Source: Paenibacillus sp. 598K
Lineage (GTDB): Bacteria > Bacillota > Bacilli > Paenibacillales > Paenibacillaceae
Assembly: GCF_003851045.1 (NCBI RefSeq)
Contig: NZ_BFBX01000121.1
Coordinates: forward strand, 1-36,720
Direction of reading: 5' to 3'
Length of the DNA: 36,720 bases
In this document: positions 24,047-33,003 of the stretch, piece by piece
Layout: each line of letters begins with the position of its first letter
How positions within the stretch are numbered: the stretch's first letter is position 1
The notes under the pieces: generated by a model
The model's database searches: none
Told to the model about the DNA's origin: nothing
What the model saw: the letters and a program-made list of their open reading frames with translations, nothing else
Translations under genes and position numbers: made by a program

Positions 24047-25263
24047 GCTTCCGAATATCCCATCATGCCGATAGTCGAGATGATCCGCTGTTCTTTCCAT
24101 GTTTTGCTCAGATGCCTGACCAGCGGCGACATCGATTCATAGCCATCCTCCGTCACGAGGAGACTTTCCTCAATACGGTTGGAGCCATGAGGATGCCCGA
24201 ACAGGCTAACGTCCGTGTTAACAGTCATCCCGGCTTCGAATCGTGCCTCGGCATGCTCGTCCGGATACGGCGATTCCGCTTCTGCAAGTCCGCAGCCGTG
24301 CATCGGAGGATACAGATCATATGGCGTCACCCCTTGTTCCCTGAAGTAATCCTTAACGGCCCGGACGACCGCACCTTGCTTCTCGCCGGCCTTGATCTTG
24401 GACAAGGCTCTATCCTCCGCTGCGACAAGAATATCGATAAAGGCCTTCTGTTCCTCGCTGATCGTGCCGGCGACGAACGGGAAGTTGAGCGTAGCGACAT
24501 AACCCTCGACCTGGACCGCGATGGCGGCCATGATCATATCCCCGTCTTCAATCACCTTGCGCGATGCCCGACCGATAATCGTGTTCACGCGTTCGCCGCT
24601 GGTCAACAAGCAGAACGGGATGCTCTCCGCCCCCTGGCGAGTACATTCTCCGTAGGCGAGCGCAGCAAGCTCCAGTTCGGTCATGCCCGGCCGCACCTGC
24701 TCGATCATCAGGCGGTAGCCGGCATCGGCAATACGCGCCGCCTCTTGCAGGCAGCCCACCTCATGAGGCGATTTGGCCATCCGCAGACGAAACAATAAGT
24801 CTGAGGCATCCACGATTTCAATCCCGCTGAAGCCCCGCTCAATCGCCTGCATGAGAGGGACCGGGATCGCATCGAGTCCGACGATGCCGAGCCTGCTCAG
24901 TGCGGTGCCTGCTTGCAGTTCCTTGCAGATCGCGGCTAGACTGGTATAATTCGCATGCGGGTATTCGATCTGGTCGGGCACCGTGACACAGTTGAATTCA
25001 GGCAGCAGCCGCACATCCGGCCAAGCGCTCATCTCGCGGCAGAACATTTCTCCCTCGGGAGCCGCGATAATAAACGGCTCGCCCTCCAGAGGCACGATCG
25101 CTGCCCCGCGCTCAAATAGCGGCCAGTAGTTGCCAATGTAACGCAGGTTTTCCTTCCTGTACTCATCTCCATAAATGATGCAGGCCTGCAAGCCTTGCTC
25201 GCGCATGAGTGCCCTCAGCTTTTCGGCTCTTTGTGCGTATTCTTCTTGTGGAATGACTGTCAT
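24043..25263 (-). CDS. M24-family (creatinase/Xaa-Pro peptidase-like) protein lacking the metal aspartates
   Basis: About 406 residues from ATG 25263 (AAGGAGG 9 nt upstream). Creatinase N-terminal domain about 10-155, pita-bread domain about 165-390. Compared with aminopeptidase P, the two aspartates of the metal site are replaced: the stretch normally LVLIDAG...SDITRTF reads MIMAAIAVQVEGYVATLNFPF. A His is kept in PMHGCGLAEAE, an Asp stands where the third ligand (Glu) should be (TVNTDVSLF), and Glu is kept in NRIEESLLV. So it is unlikely to be a metallo-peptidase; a creatinase-like, metal-free C-N hydrolase or a non-catalytic role is possible. Lies inside the sugar-import operon, which is unusual. 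Confidence 0.8.
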   Translation of the reverse strand: MTVIPQEEYAQRAEKLRALMREQGLQACIIYGDEYRKENLRYIGNYWPLFERGAAIVPLEGEPFIIAAPEGEMFCREMSAWPDVRLLPEFNCVTVPDQIEYPHANYTSLAAICKELQAGTALSRLGIVGLDAIPVPLMQAIERGFSGIEIVDASDLLFRLRMAKSPHEVGCLQEAARIADAGYRLMIEQVRPGMTELELAALAYGECTRQGAESIPFCLLTSGERVNTIIGRASRKVIEDGDMIMAAIAVQVEGYVATLNFPFVAGTISEEQKAFIDILVAAEDRALSKIKAGEKQGAVVRAVKDYFREQGVTPYDLYPPMHGCGLAEAESPYPDEHAEARFEAGMTVNTDVSLFGHPHGSNRIEESLLVTEDGYESMSPLVRHLSKTWKEQRIISTIGMMGYSEA

Positions 25264-25331
25264 GAGTCCCATCCTCCTTCATGCATTTCAGCTTGCTTGC
25301 TCGCGCAATTAACTCTTACTCTTTAACTCCT

Positions 25332-26387
25332 TTACGACTCTCCATTATCCATAAATTGTGCGGGGTTATGGCACATCAGCGCTTCGATCTGCTGGGGTGT
25401 AATGCCTTCATCCTCCATCATCGGAATAATATTGGTCAACATATGGTCGAAGCCCCATCCCCCGTAACGATGTAAGCAGGTTTTCAGGCACACGTCGGTT
25501 GAAACAAGGATTTGCGACAGGAAACCCCAATCGATCATTTGCTTGATCGCCTTGACCCGGTCAATATCCCGGGCGAATAAGCCGCGAAGCACGCTTCGAT
25601 CCCGTTTGTCCGCATAGAACTCCTTGCCAAAGTTATCAAATTCCACATACACGCCAAGGTTCAGCAAATCTTTGATATAGGGCATTCGAATATCGACATC
25701 GACATGATTAATGCATATTTTCTCGGGCGCAGCGCCGTGCTTAGTTAATAGATCCACAATCTCATAGCCATTCTCCGTATATAGATCGGTATGCACATGC
25801 AAGCCGAGTCCTGTTTCCTTCTGGGCAAGAGCGGCGGCAATAAGCGTTTTTCGTTCATTCGGATAGATGATTTCGCTCGTGCCGATTTCTCCGATGACGC
25901 CTGCTTTAATGGACGTTCCGTCTATTCCCACGGTAATCTCCCGCAGCAGTTCTTCCGTTATGCTCTGGACCGTCCGATCGTCCATATCCGGCGGATGCGA
26001 TCCCCGTACATAATAGCCGCAGCCTGCGATAATGTACATATCCAATTCCCTGGCCAAGCCAGCCAATAATACCGGATCTCTCCCGATATCGCGCAAGGTA
26101 AGGTCGACGAAGGTTTTCCCGCCCGCTTGCTTAAACTTCAATAGCTCATCGCGTATGACATCCTCTTCATCAAGAACCGCATTATCCAGCACGGCATATG
26201 GATTGCGCATCAGCTTTCCCAAGTTGCGCAGCTCCACCTGTTGCCCGGCCAGCTTCTGCTGGGCGATGCCGACGGGCTTTGGCACCAATGGCCTCAGATC
26301 TATGAAAGCATGCTCATGGGGCAGCACCCACCCGAGAGCATTCTTGGCCACCCTCCCAGTTACCGTCATGATAGACAATCGCTTCAT
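25332..26387 (-). CDS. Phosphotriesterase-family (PHP-like) binuclear metallohydrolase
   Basis: 351 residues, amidohydrolase superfamily barrel. Metal ligands recognisable: His24 and His26 in LPHEHAF; Glu167 in GVIGEIGTS, which takes the place of the carbamylated lysine of true phosphotriesterase and is the state seen in E. coli PHP; His199 in GLHVHTD; His228 in ICINHVD; Asp298 in LVSTDVC. Complete, so probably active. Family members act as lactonases or phosphodiesterases/esterases; the sugar-operon context suggests a sugar lactone or ester. Start unclear (ATG 26387, or a better spaced TTG nine bases after AGGAG). 59-69 bp upstream of the M24 gene. Confidence 0.85.
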   Translation of the reverse strand: MKRLSIMTVTGRVAKNALGWVLPHEHAFIDLRPLVPKPVGIAQQKLAGQQVELRNLGKLMRNPYAVLDNAVLDEEDVIRDELLKFKQAGGKTFVDLTLRDIGRDPVLLAGLARELDMYIIAGCGYYVRGSHPPDMDDRTVQSITEELLREITVGIDGTSIKAGVIGEIGTSEIIYPNERKTLIAAALAQKETGLGLHVHTDLYTENGYEIVDLLTKHGAAPEKICINHVDVDIRMPYIKDLLNLGVYVEFDNFGKEFYADKRDRSVLRGLFARDIDRVKAIKQMIDWGFLSQILVSTDVCLKTCLHRYGGWGFDHMLTNIIPMMEDEGITPQQIEALMCHNPAQFMDNGES

Positions 26388-26412
26388 CTCCTAGCGTATG
26401 ATTCTCAGGGAA

Positions 26413-26465
26413 GCAGACAAGTACGTCTGCCCCTTGATTAGATATGACGGACTGCGAGCATCCGT
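26413..26465 (-). terminator. Two hairpins between the binding-protein gene and the rest of the operon
   Basis: Right after the binding-protein stop, ACGGA-c-TGC/GCA-TCCGT (26447-26465) and then GCAGAC/GTCTGC (26413-26430, 6-base loop). No long T-run, so they probably attenuate or stabilise the 3' end of the binding-protein message. This fits the usual excess of binding protein over permease. Confidence 0.5.
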
Positions 26466-26467
26466 CC

Positions 26468-28144
26468 TTACTTGCTGGCCTTCCACTTGGCAACTTCCTC
26501 AGTAATCGTATCCCCGCCAAGGCTTTTCCAATTGACGACAAATTCATCGAAGGCATCGATAGAGGATTCGCCCATCACAATTTTCGTAAAGGTTTCCAGC
26601 TCCATCTTCAACAAGGTCGCTTCCTTCTCCACCATGGTCTCAGTGGGACCGGAAATAAAGCTCGTCATCTTAAATTGATCCTTCGTATGGTAGTCGTACA
26701 GTACAGTGATCGCATCAAAAAATCTCGTAAAGCCCCAACCGCTTAAATCGCCCTTGTTGAACGCATTAATACCCTTGTAAAAATTAGCCTGCCCCGGGTT
26801 GCTTGTCAAATTAAGCAGCGACTCATCTTGCTTCTCCAAGGCCTGCGAAACATCTTCGTAGCTCTCCACATTTTGAATGGGATTCGCCGCTTGCAGCAGC
26901 GCGTACTGCCATTTTTCCACATCGCCATTCATATTCATATCCGTTAGCGGGTACTTCTCTCGATCCCATTCGTGGCTAGCCGCGTTGAGAAGCTTCACCA
27001 CCGCTTCGGGATGCTTCATGCCCTTACGCACGACATAGTACTGATTAATATTGTATTGCGTTTGCGGCTGTGCCGCAGTTGCATCGATGGAAGGCAAGTG
27101 AAACGGTTTCCAGTCCATCTCAGGATCGAGCTCCTTGCCATCGAGGAATAACAACGGCGACCAGTCGGCGCCGTAGAACAGGCCTAATTTCCCTGCATTT
27201 ACGGTTTGAATGAATTTTTCTTTATCCTTCACGCCGAACTCGCGGTCGATATAGCCACTCGCGTACATGTCTTGCAGCTTGGCAAGCGCTTGCTTCATTT
27301 CCGGTTGAATGCTGCCATAGACAAGCTGTCCGGATACATCCTCCACCCAGCTTTTCGGGTAGGCATGATAGCCGTTAAAGAAGCCTTCAAGTCCTGGCTC
27401 CAGCCCATAGAAATCTTTGGCCGCTCCGAGTCCATGCGTATCGTTTTTTCCATTGCCATCGGGATCCTGCGTAACAAACGCTTCCGCGATGTTAAACACA
27501 TCCTCCATCGTTTTCGGTTCAGGCAATCCAACCTGCTCCAGCCAATCCGTGCGTACCCAGAGGAGCGGCGCCGTGTCGAATGAGCCGGGATTAACCGGCA
27601 GCCCCAGCAGCTTCCCGTCGAAGGTCGCCGATGCTATACCGAGTCCGCCGTCTTTCATAAGAAGCTCTTTCATTTTTGGCGTCCCGTAATTTTCCAAGAC
27701 TTCGGTCAGATCCTCCAGCTGCCCGGCCTCCACCAATTGATTGAATTGAATGCCGTTTACCGGCATAATATCCGCCAGCTTGTTGGAAGCCATTGCGATG
27801 TTGAATTTTTGATCGTACTGGGACGGATCGGATACCCACAAATAGTTGATTTTAATGCCAAACTCCTCTTCATACAGCTTTGTCCATGCATTATTGTCGA
27901 TGGTTTCGCCGTTTTCGAACTTCAAATTGGAATTAACTGTTCGGATGGCCGTCACTTCAATCGGAGGATCGATTTTGCCAAGCGGATCGACATTTGCGAC
28001 TTCTCCCGCACCGCCGTTTCCCGCAGCTCCGGTGTCCACTGTTTTCGTACTGTTCACATTGCCTTGATTGGTGCAGGCCGCGGTCAACACGAGCGCGCTA
28101 ACTAAAGTGGATCGCAGCAACAACCTTGCCGTTTTGCCTTTCAT
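26468..28144 (-). CDS. Extracellular solute-binding lipoprotein (LplA-like)
   Basis: 558 residues. Lipoprotein signal: positively charged start, hydrophobic core, lipobox LVLTAAC with Cys24, followed by a Gly/Ser/Asn linker. The rest is a cluster-B type sugar-binding fold (VTAIRTVNSNLKFENGETID..., FNIAMASNKLADIMPVNGIQ, LLWVRTDWLEQVGLPEPKTM and DPDGNGKNDTHGLG with a Ca-like D-x-D-G-N-G-x-N-D loop). Length matches the large LplA-type binding proteins. Start ATG with AGGGGG about 8 nt upstream. A TATAAT-like box lies at 28181-28186, 62 bp from the response regulator gene, so it may have its own promoter. Confidence 0.9.
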   Translation of the reverse strand: MKGKTARLLLRSTLVSALVLTAACTNQGNVNSTKTVDTGAAGNGGAGEVANVDPLGKIDPPIEVTAIRTVNSNLKFENGETIDNNAWTKLYEEEFGIKINYLWVSDPSQYDQKFNIAMASNKLADIMPVNGIQFNQLVEAGQLEDLTEVLENYGTPKMKELLMKDGGLGIASATFDGKLLGLPVNPGSFDTAPLLWVRTDWLEQVGLPEPKTMEDVFNIAEAFVTQDPDGNGKNDTHGLGAAKDFYGLEPGLEGFFNGYHAYPKSWVEDVSGQLVYGSIQPEMKQALAKLQDMYASGYIDREFGVKDKEKFIQTVNAGKLGLFYGADWSPLLFLDGKELDPEMDWKPFHLPSIDATAAQPQTQYNINQYYVVRKGMKHPEAVVKLLNAASHEWDREKYPLTDMNMNGDVEKWQYALLQAANPIQNVESYEDVSQALEKQDESLLNLTSNPGQANFYKGINAFNKGDLSGWGFTRFFDAITVLYDYHTKDQFKMTSFISGPTETMVEKEATLLKMELETFTKIVMGESSIDAFDEFVVNWKSLGGDTITEEVAKWKASK

Positions 28145-28206
28145 ATCCCAGCCCCCTGTTCCTGTCTGCTTACATCTCCAATTATAGAATACGTCCCTTC
28201 CCCGTT

Positions 28207-29592
28207 CTATCGACGATCCTTGTCTTTCTTTACGTTTGTTGCCCTCTTGTATTCCCTCTCCAAGATGGAGCGCTCTCGATACTCTTGAGGGGTCATCTGG
28301 TTGAGGCGCTTGAACGAACGATTGAATTGGGACGCTCCTTCATAACCAGCTATAGCGGCAACCTCCTGAATCTTCATCCCCGTTTCCTCCAATAGCACCC
28401 TCGCCTTCTTCATCCGTTCTTGCGTTATATAGTCCGACAACATCACGCCAGTCGTTCGCCTGTACAAGCGGGACAGATAGGTCGGACTATGATGGACCAG
28501 GGCGGCCAGCGCGGTTAAGCTTACATCCTCGGCCAGATGGGTCGTAATATAATGCTGTATAAACAGGATGAGCTGCTCGGCATGCTCCCCCTCGGGTGGC
28601 TCGTAGGTAGAAGACGGTTGGTCCGAATCCTGAATTAACATCTCCTGGCCATTTCCTGCCAACCTGTCCAGTACATCCGTTAATAGTTTCATTCGGTTAC
28701 CGATTTGTTCCCACTCGTAAGGCTCGCGCGCGATGACAAAAGATACGGGATGCTTTAATAGATTGGTACAGGTTTGCTGGACGGTTTCCATAATCGAATA
28801 GACTCTTGTTTTCAAGTGCTGCCACTCGCGCTGCTCCAGATCATCTTCCGCTGCTCCTGCCGCCAATGCTCTAGGCTGAATAAACCATAGGATCTTATAG
28901 CCTTCCAGAGTGAAGGACAGTTGGACGCAGGTCGGTATTAAATATTCGGCGGCAATATTTTGGCAGGCGTAGAGAAGCAGCAATCGCTCCGATTCGCTCA
29001 TTCCTTCTCTCCAGCTCTCCATGCTTCCTATAACTAGCAAAACAGGCTTGTCCGGCAATATCGGAATATCGGCTTCGACAAACTTCCGCGCGCGCGCTTG
29101 GGGAGAAGGCGCCTGCTCCGCTACCATCTCCAGCAAGGTGCTTTTTTGCAACGCCGGAATTGCCCGCTGCAGCTTCGCTTTAGCCTGCAGTTCCTGATTC
29201 ATCAGTTCCTCGACCTTGTCTAATTCGGCAAAGGCTTTCTCAACCGCAGCGAGCAGCACATCGTCATCTTCATTTTTGAGCACATAGTCGATTACGCCTC
29301 CCATCCGAATCGCTTTGCGGGCATAATCAAATTCGTTAAACCCCGTAAGAAAGATAACCTTACACATAGGCCAGTTGTGCAAAATTCGTTCATACAATTC
29401 CATGCCGCTCATGCCGGGCATGCGAATATCTGAAATGACAACATCGATTCGATTATGGGCCAAGCAGTCAAGTGCCTCAAAAACGTTGTAGGCGCGGTAG
29501 GCTTCCAACTCCCTCTGCGACCCTTCGGCTAGCAATTGATAAATGTTGTTCACAATAAATGGCTCATCATCAACGATCAGTATACGATACAT
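28207..29592 (-). CDS. YesN-type response regulator with AraC DNA-binding domain
   Basis: 461 residues. Receiver domain 1-125: Asp8, Asp9, the phosphorylation site Asp55 (VVISDIRMPG), Thr83 and Lys106. A middle linker of about 200 residues resembling the YesN insert, then an AraC helix-turn-helix pair at about 355-450 (EDVSLTALAALVHHSPTYLS and MKIQEVAAIAGYEGASQFNR). It starts ATG at 29592, one base after the sensor stop, with GGAG inside the sensor gene end. Most likely activates the binding-protein promoter just downstream. Confidence 0.9.
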   Translation of the reverse strand: MYRILIVDDEPFIVNNIYQLLAEGSQRELEAYRAYNVFEALDCLAHNRIDVVISDIRMPGMSGMELYERILHNWPMCKVIFLTGFNEFDYARKAIRMGGVIDYVLKNEDDDVLLAAVEKAFAELDKVEELMNQELQAKAKLQRAIPALQKSTLLEMVAEQAPSPQARARKFVEADIPILPDKPVLLVIGSMESWREGMSESERLLLLYACQNIAAEYLIPTCVQLSFTLEGYKILWFIQPRALAAGAAEDDLEQREWQHLKTRVYSIMETVQQTCTNLLKHPVSFVIAREPYEWEQIGNRMKLLTDVLDRLAGNGQEMLIQDSDQPSSTYEPPEGEHAEQLILFIQHYITTHLAEDVSLTALAALVHHSPTYLSRLYRRTTGVMLSDYITQERMKKARVLLEETGMKIQEVAAIAGYEGASQFNRSFKRLNQMTPQEYRERSILEREYKRATNVKKDKDRR

Positions 29593-29593
29593 G

Positions 29594-31369
29594 TTAGACT
29601 CCTTTGTGTTCGGGGCCGACCGGAATATAAATACGGACGGTTAGCCCCTTCTCTTCGCCAGGCAACACTTCCAGCCCACCGAGATCGCCATACCGCAACT
29701 TCAAGCGGCGCTGGATATTCACGAGCCCGATCGTTTCTCCTTCTTCCGAGCCATCCAACTGGCGAGATAGCAGCAGGTATTCCGACTCTGCCATGCCAGC
29801 TCCATTATCCTGAACCATAACCGACAGTTGTCCAGCCTCATGCCGGAACCAGATTTGCAAATAACCGCCCGCAATCGTCTCGCCAAGCCCGTGTTCGTAA
29901 GCGTTCTCGACTAGCGGCTGCAGGATTAGGCGCGGCACCTTTATCTCTTCACAATCCGGAGGCAAGTCGCCAAACGCGACTTCAATTCGATTGGAGAAAC
30001 GCACATTTTGAATCTCGACATAGGAACGAACGTGATTCACTTCATCCTGAAGCGCAACTTCTTCCAAGCCGTTTCTCGTAATGAACTGAAAATAATCCCC
30101 CAAGTTTCTGGATACCAATTCGGCTGTTTGATTGTCGCCGTGCTTGATCAGCCGATGCAAAATATAAAAGCTGTTGTATAGAAAATGCGGCGTAATCTGC
30201 ATCTGCAATTGCTTGAGCTCCGATTGCTGAAGTCGAATCTTCTGCACGTAAAGCTCATCGATTAACGTCCGCAACCGCTTGACTGCATGGTCGAAGCGAT
30301 TAAACAAGTATCCGAACTCATCCGCGCGCAAGGGCATCTGAATCGCATTTAAATTCCCTTCCTCCACGCTTCTGAACCGACGAATGAGCATTTGCAAAGG
30401 GCGTTGAATCAAAAGATAAATCCCGTACGAGAAAAGAACCACGATAATCAGGGTGCTGCCTACAAGCAGCCAGAACCAGGTACCGTACGTTTTAAGCTGG
30501 CCTACTAACAAATTCTCGGGAAAATAGAATACGAGCGTGGCATCGAGAAAAGCGGAAGAATCAACGACAACCATATAATTTTCTTTGCCAACCTTCACTT
30601 GCTCCGTCGAAAGCAACTGCCCTTCGCGCTGTTCTGCATACCTCTTCACCGCTTCAAGCGCCTCCGGATATTGCTGATTCGAAAGGCTCCAGAACGAGTT
30701 GAACAGCACGGCCCCCCCTTCTTGAGGGAGAGACTCCAATGCGTCTGCCAAAGCCTCTTGCGACAGCTCAATATTGTGAATAAACGCCGGCGTCTTCCAA
30801 TCGGCCTCCTTGTTCAATAAAAAGGCGGGATGCATGACATTCAGATGCAGCCGATCATCCCACGCGGTTATGGGTACTCCATTGGTATAAGTAGCGCGCG
30901 CTATGGCCTCCATCTCGTCCTTGATACCCGGTCGCTCCATCTGGTCTGAAGTAGACACGACGCCCCCCATCGAATCGATGTACACCGTGATATCCTTGAT
31001 ATAGCTGCTTGAGTCTTTAAGGGCAACCAGCTTGTCCGTCAGATCATTAATCGTTTTGGTCCGCTGGTACGCGGACAAAATGGAATTGGCGCTACTTAGC
31101 TTCAACAAGTTTTCATCATTCACAAACGTTTGCTGTGCCCGGATAACCCGCTCCAGCTCCTTCTCCAGATTGGCGAAATAATAATGCGTCGTGGTGGAGA
31201 TAGAATGCGATATTTGCCTTTTCACCTCTTGCTTGCCGAGTTCATTTAGCACAAGGCTAAGTGTAAACAACGGTAAAACGATAATCATGAAGGTGACAAT
31301 AATTTTAGTGAAAATAGGAATATCGCTAATTTTTATATTAGCCACACGTGATTCACTCCCCCGATACAT
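29594..31369 (-). CDS. YesM-type sensor histidine kinase
   Basis: About 591 residues. Membrane helix near the N-terminus (FTKIIVTFMIIVLPLFTLSL), an extracellular sensing domain of about 265 residues, second membrane helix (LLVGSTLIIVVLFSYGIYLL), HAMP-like linker, then the His-kinase motif LKQLQMQITPHFLYNSF with the phospho-accepting histidine, N-box LVENAYEHGLG, and G-boxes VQDNGAGM and GLVNIQRRL. Probable start ATG 31369 (AGGAG 7 nt upstream); the frame continues to 31405 and a GTG further in is also possible. First gene of the glycan operon and partner of the YesN-type regulator. Confidence 0.9.
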   Translation of the reverse strand: MYRGSESRVANIKISDIPIFTKIIVTFMIIVLPLFTLSLVLNELGKQEVKRQISHSISTTTHYYFANLEKELERVIRAQQTFVNDENLLKLSSANSILSAYQRTKTINDLTDKLVALKDSSSYIKDITVYIDSMGGVVSTSDQMERPGIKDEMEAIARATYTNGVPITAWDDRLHLNVMHPAFLLNKEADWKTPAFIHNIELSQEALADALESLPQEGGAVLFNSFWSLSNQQYPEALEAVKRYAEQREGQLLSTEQVKVGKENYMVVVDSSAFLDATLVFYFPENLLVGQLKTYGTWFWLLVGSTLIIVVLFSYGIYLLIQRPLQMLIRRFRSVEEGNLNAIQMPLRADEFGYLFNRFDHAVKRLRTLIDELYVQKIRLQQSELKQLQMQITPHFLYNSFYILHRLIKHGDNQTAELVSRNLGDYFQFITRNGLEEVALQDEVNHVRSYVEIQNVRFSNRIEVAFGDLPPDCEEIKVPRLILQPLVENAYEHGLGETIAGGYLQIWFRHEAGQLSVMVQDNGAGMAESEYLLLSRQLDGSEEGETIGLVNIQRRLKLRYGDLGGLEVLPGEEKGLTVRIYIPVGPEHKGV

Positions 31370-31542
31370 ATACATGCTCCTATTTATTTTACAGTATGCA
31401 AGCAAGATAATAACATCACCTTATCAGAGTACACCTGGAACATCGATTAGGATTTAACAAAAAGACGAGGAATGATAGCAAAAAATCCGACCTTTATCAT
31501 GTCTCGCTTAGGGAGACTATAGCCAAATCAAACCGCCTATGA

Positions 31543-31563
31543 TAAAATAACATTGTTATTTTA
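31543..31563. promoter_or_regulatory. Palindrome upstream of the TetR gene (candidate autoregulatory operator)
   Basis: TAAAATAAC (31543-31551) and GTTATTTTA (31555-31563) with a 3-base spacer, immediately before the ribosome binding site of the TetR gene (CGGAGG). A TATGAT (31538-31543) overlaps its left end and may be the -10. Typical place for TetR self-repression. Confidence 0.7.
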
Positions 31564-31580
31564 TTTCGGAGGTACGTGCG

Positions 31581-32204
31581 ATGACTGAAAGCAAAGCAGA
31601 AAAGACCAAAAAAAATCTGCTCGATTATGCCAAAGCCGAGTTTACCCGGCATGGCTTCGCCGAAGCGAATATGCGTACGATTGCCCACAAGGCGGGACTG
31701 ACGACAGGCGCGATCTATCGTTATTTCCCTGACAAAAATGCGCTGTTTTCCGCTTTGGTCGGGCCTGCTGCCGAGGAGATCAAACAGCATTTCGACGCTT
31801 TAGCGCGCCACCAGTTGACGATGCTGGAGAACAATAACCGGATCGAGGATTTCGTAGCGTCCAGCGAAGGCATGCTTGCCGTGGTAGACTTCATTTACAG
31901 CAGATACGAGGCGTTTGATCTATTAATCAATCGTTCCGCCGGCTCTTCTTGGGAGCATTATATCGATTCTCTCATCGAGTCCGATCTCGCCTCCACGCAA
32001 GCCTACTTTGCAAAAATGGTAGACATGAAGCTGCTGGCGCATCGCCCCGAGCCTCGTTATCTGGCGCTGCTCGTGAAGCAAAGCTTTAAGCAGGTGCTGG
32101 AGATCGTCACCTCGCACATGCGCCGCGAGGAAGCGCTGGACTATATGAAGCTTTTGATTCCTTTCTTATATGCGGGCTGGCGTACAGTTTTAGAGGGCAA
32201 TTGA
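31581..32204 (+). CDS. TetR-family transcriptional repressor
   Basis: 207 residues. N-terminal TetR domain with ILDYAKAEFTRHGFAEANMR-like start and the recognition helix AGLTTGAIYRYFPDKNALF. C-terminal ligand domain largely helical. SD CGGAGG before ATG 31581. It is followed by the VOC gene with a 21-bp gap, so the two are probably cotranscribed. A good palindrome precedes it. Confidence 0.9.
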   Translation: MTESKAEKTKKNLLDYAKAEFTRHGFAEANMRTIAHKAGLTTGAIYRYFPDKNALFSALVGPAAEEIKQHFDALARHQLTMLENNNRIEDFVASSEGMLAVVDFIYSRYEAFDLLINRSAGSSWEHYIDSLIESDLASTQAYFAKMVDMKLLAHRPEPRYLALLVKQSFKQVLEIVTSHMRREEALDYMKLLIPFLYAGWRTVLEGN

Positions 32205-32225
32205 CTAGAGGAGGCAGAGCATGAT

Positions 32226-32999
32226 ATGAACCGATTCGCCATAGGACATGTGTTGATCAAATCCAGGCAGCTTAAACAGGCCGTGGATCATTTTGAGAAG
32301 CTTGGGTTCACTGTCACCTATCGGACAGACACGGCCAAAGCGCATAATGCACTCATCTATTTTCGGGACGGCTCCTTCCTTGAGCTGTTTAACCCCAAGC
32401 CCATCCGTCTCCCCGACGGGTTGATTCGAACGGTATTCCGGTTGCTCCGTCCCCTCCACCCTGCGATGGTCACTCGTTTTCTCTATTATTTGGAGCATGA
32501 GGAAGGCTTAAATGATTTTGCGTTGGACAGCCTTCAGCCAGAGCAGGCTCACGCGAATGTAGAGAGCGTCGTTCAGGCTGGCGCCAAGCTCGGCAAAACG
32601 ATCCACAAGAGCAAAACCTTGCCGGATGGACGAAAGCAAAGCTGGTGGATGGCCGTTCCTATGGAACCGCGTCTGCCTTTCCTAATGAGTGCGTATGATC
32701 CGGAGATCCCCTGTTCAGAGCAAGAAGTAACCCATACCAATGGCTCGCTCGGTATCGAAAGGCTTGTCATAGATGTGCCCGAGCTCGAGCCCTGGATGGA
32801 GAGGTACAAGCTTATTTTCACTGGGACCGAATGCACTAGAGAGGGGCAGCAGTGCGTATTCGCGCTTGGCAAGCAGCATACGATTGTGCTGCGGCAGGCT
32901 CGGCAGCACCGCATGGCGGAGATCCACTTGCTCACATCAAGCCAATCCAAAGGACAGCTTCAGCTCCAACAGGAGCTCTCAAAGATAATAATGAGGTGA
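32226..32999 (+). CDS. VOC-superfamily protein (glyoxalase-like domain)
   Basis: 257 residues: an N-terminal glyoxalase/VOC half (IGHVLIKSRQLKQAVDHFEK, then LGFTVTYRTDTAKAHNALIY) and a second half (GIERLVIDVPELEPWMERYK). Metal ligands are not obvious, so it may bind a ligand only. The nearest well-spaced ATG, at 32221, encodes Met-Ile-stop; its TGA overlaps the real start ATG at 32226. The last residues (KIIMR, stop TGA 32997) lie in the duplicated leader of the following ABC cassette. Confidence 0.75.
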   Translation: MNRFAIGHVLIKSRQLKQAVDHFEKLGFTVTYRTDTAKAHNALIYFRDGSFLELFNPKPIRLPDGLIRTVFRLLRPLHPAMVTRFLYYLEHEEGLNDFALDSLQPEQAHANVESVVQAGAKLGKTIHKSKTLPDGRKQSWWMAVPMEPRLPFLMSAYDPEIPCSEQEVTHTNGSLGIERLVIDVPELEPWMERYKLIFTGTECTREGQQCVFALGKQHTIVLRQARQHRMAEIHLLTSSQSKGQLQLQQELSKIIMR

Positions 33000-33003
33000 C
33001 AAA

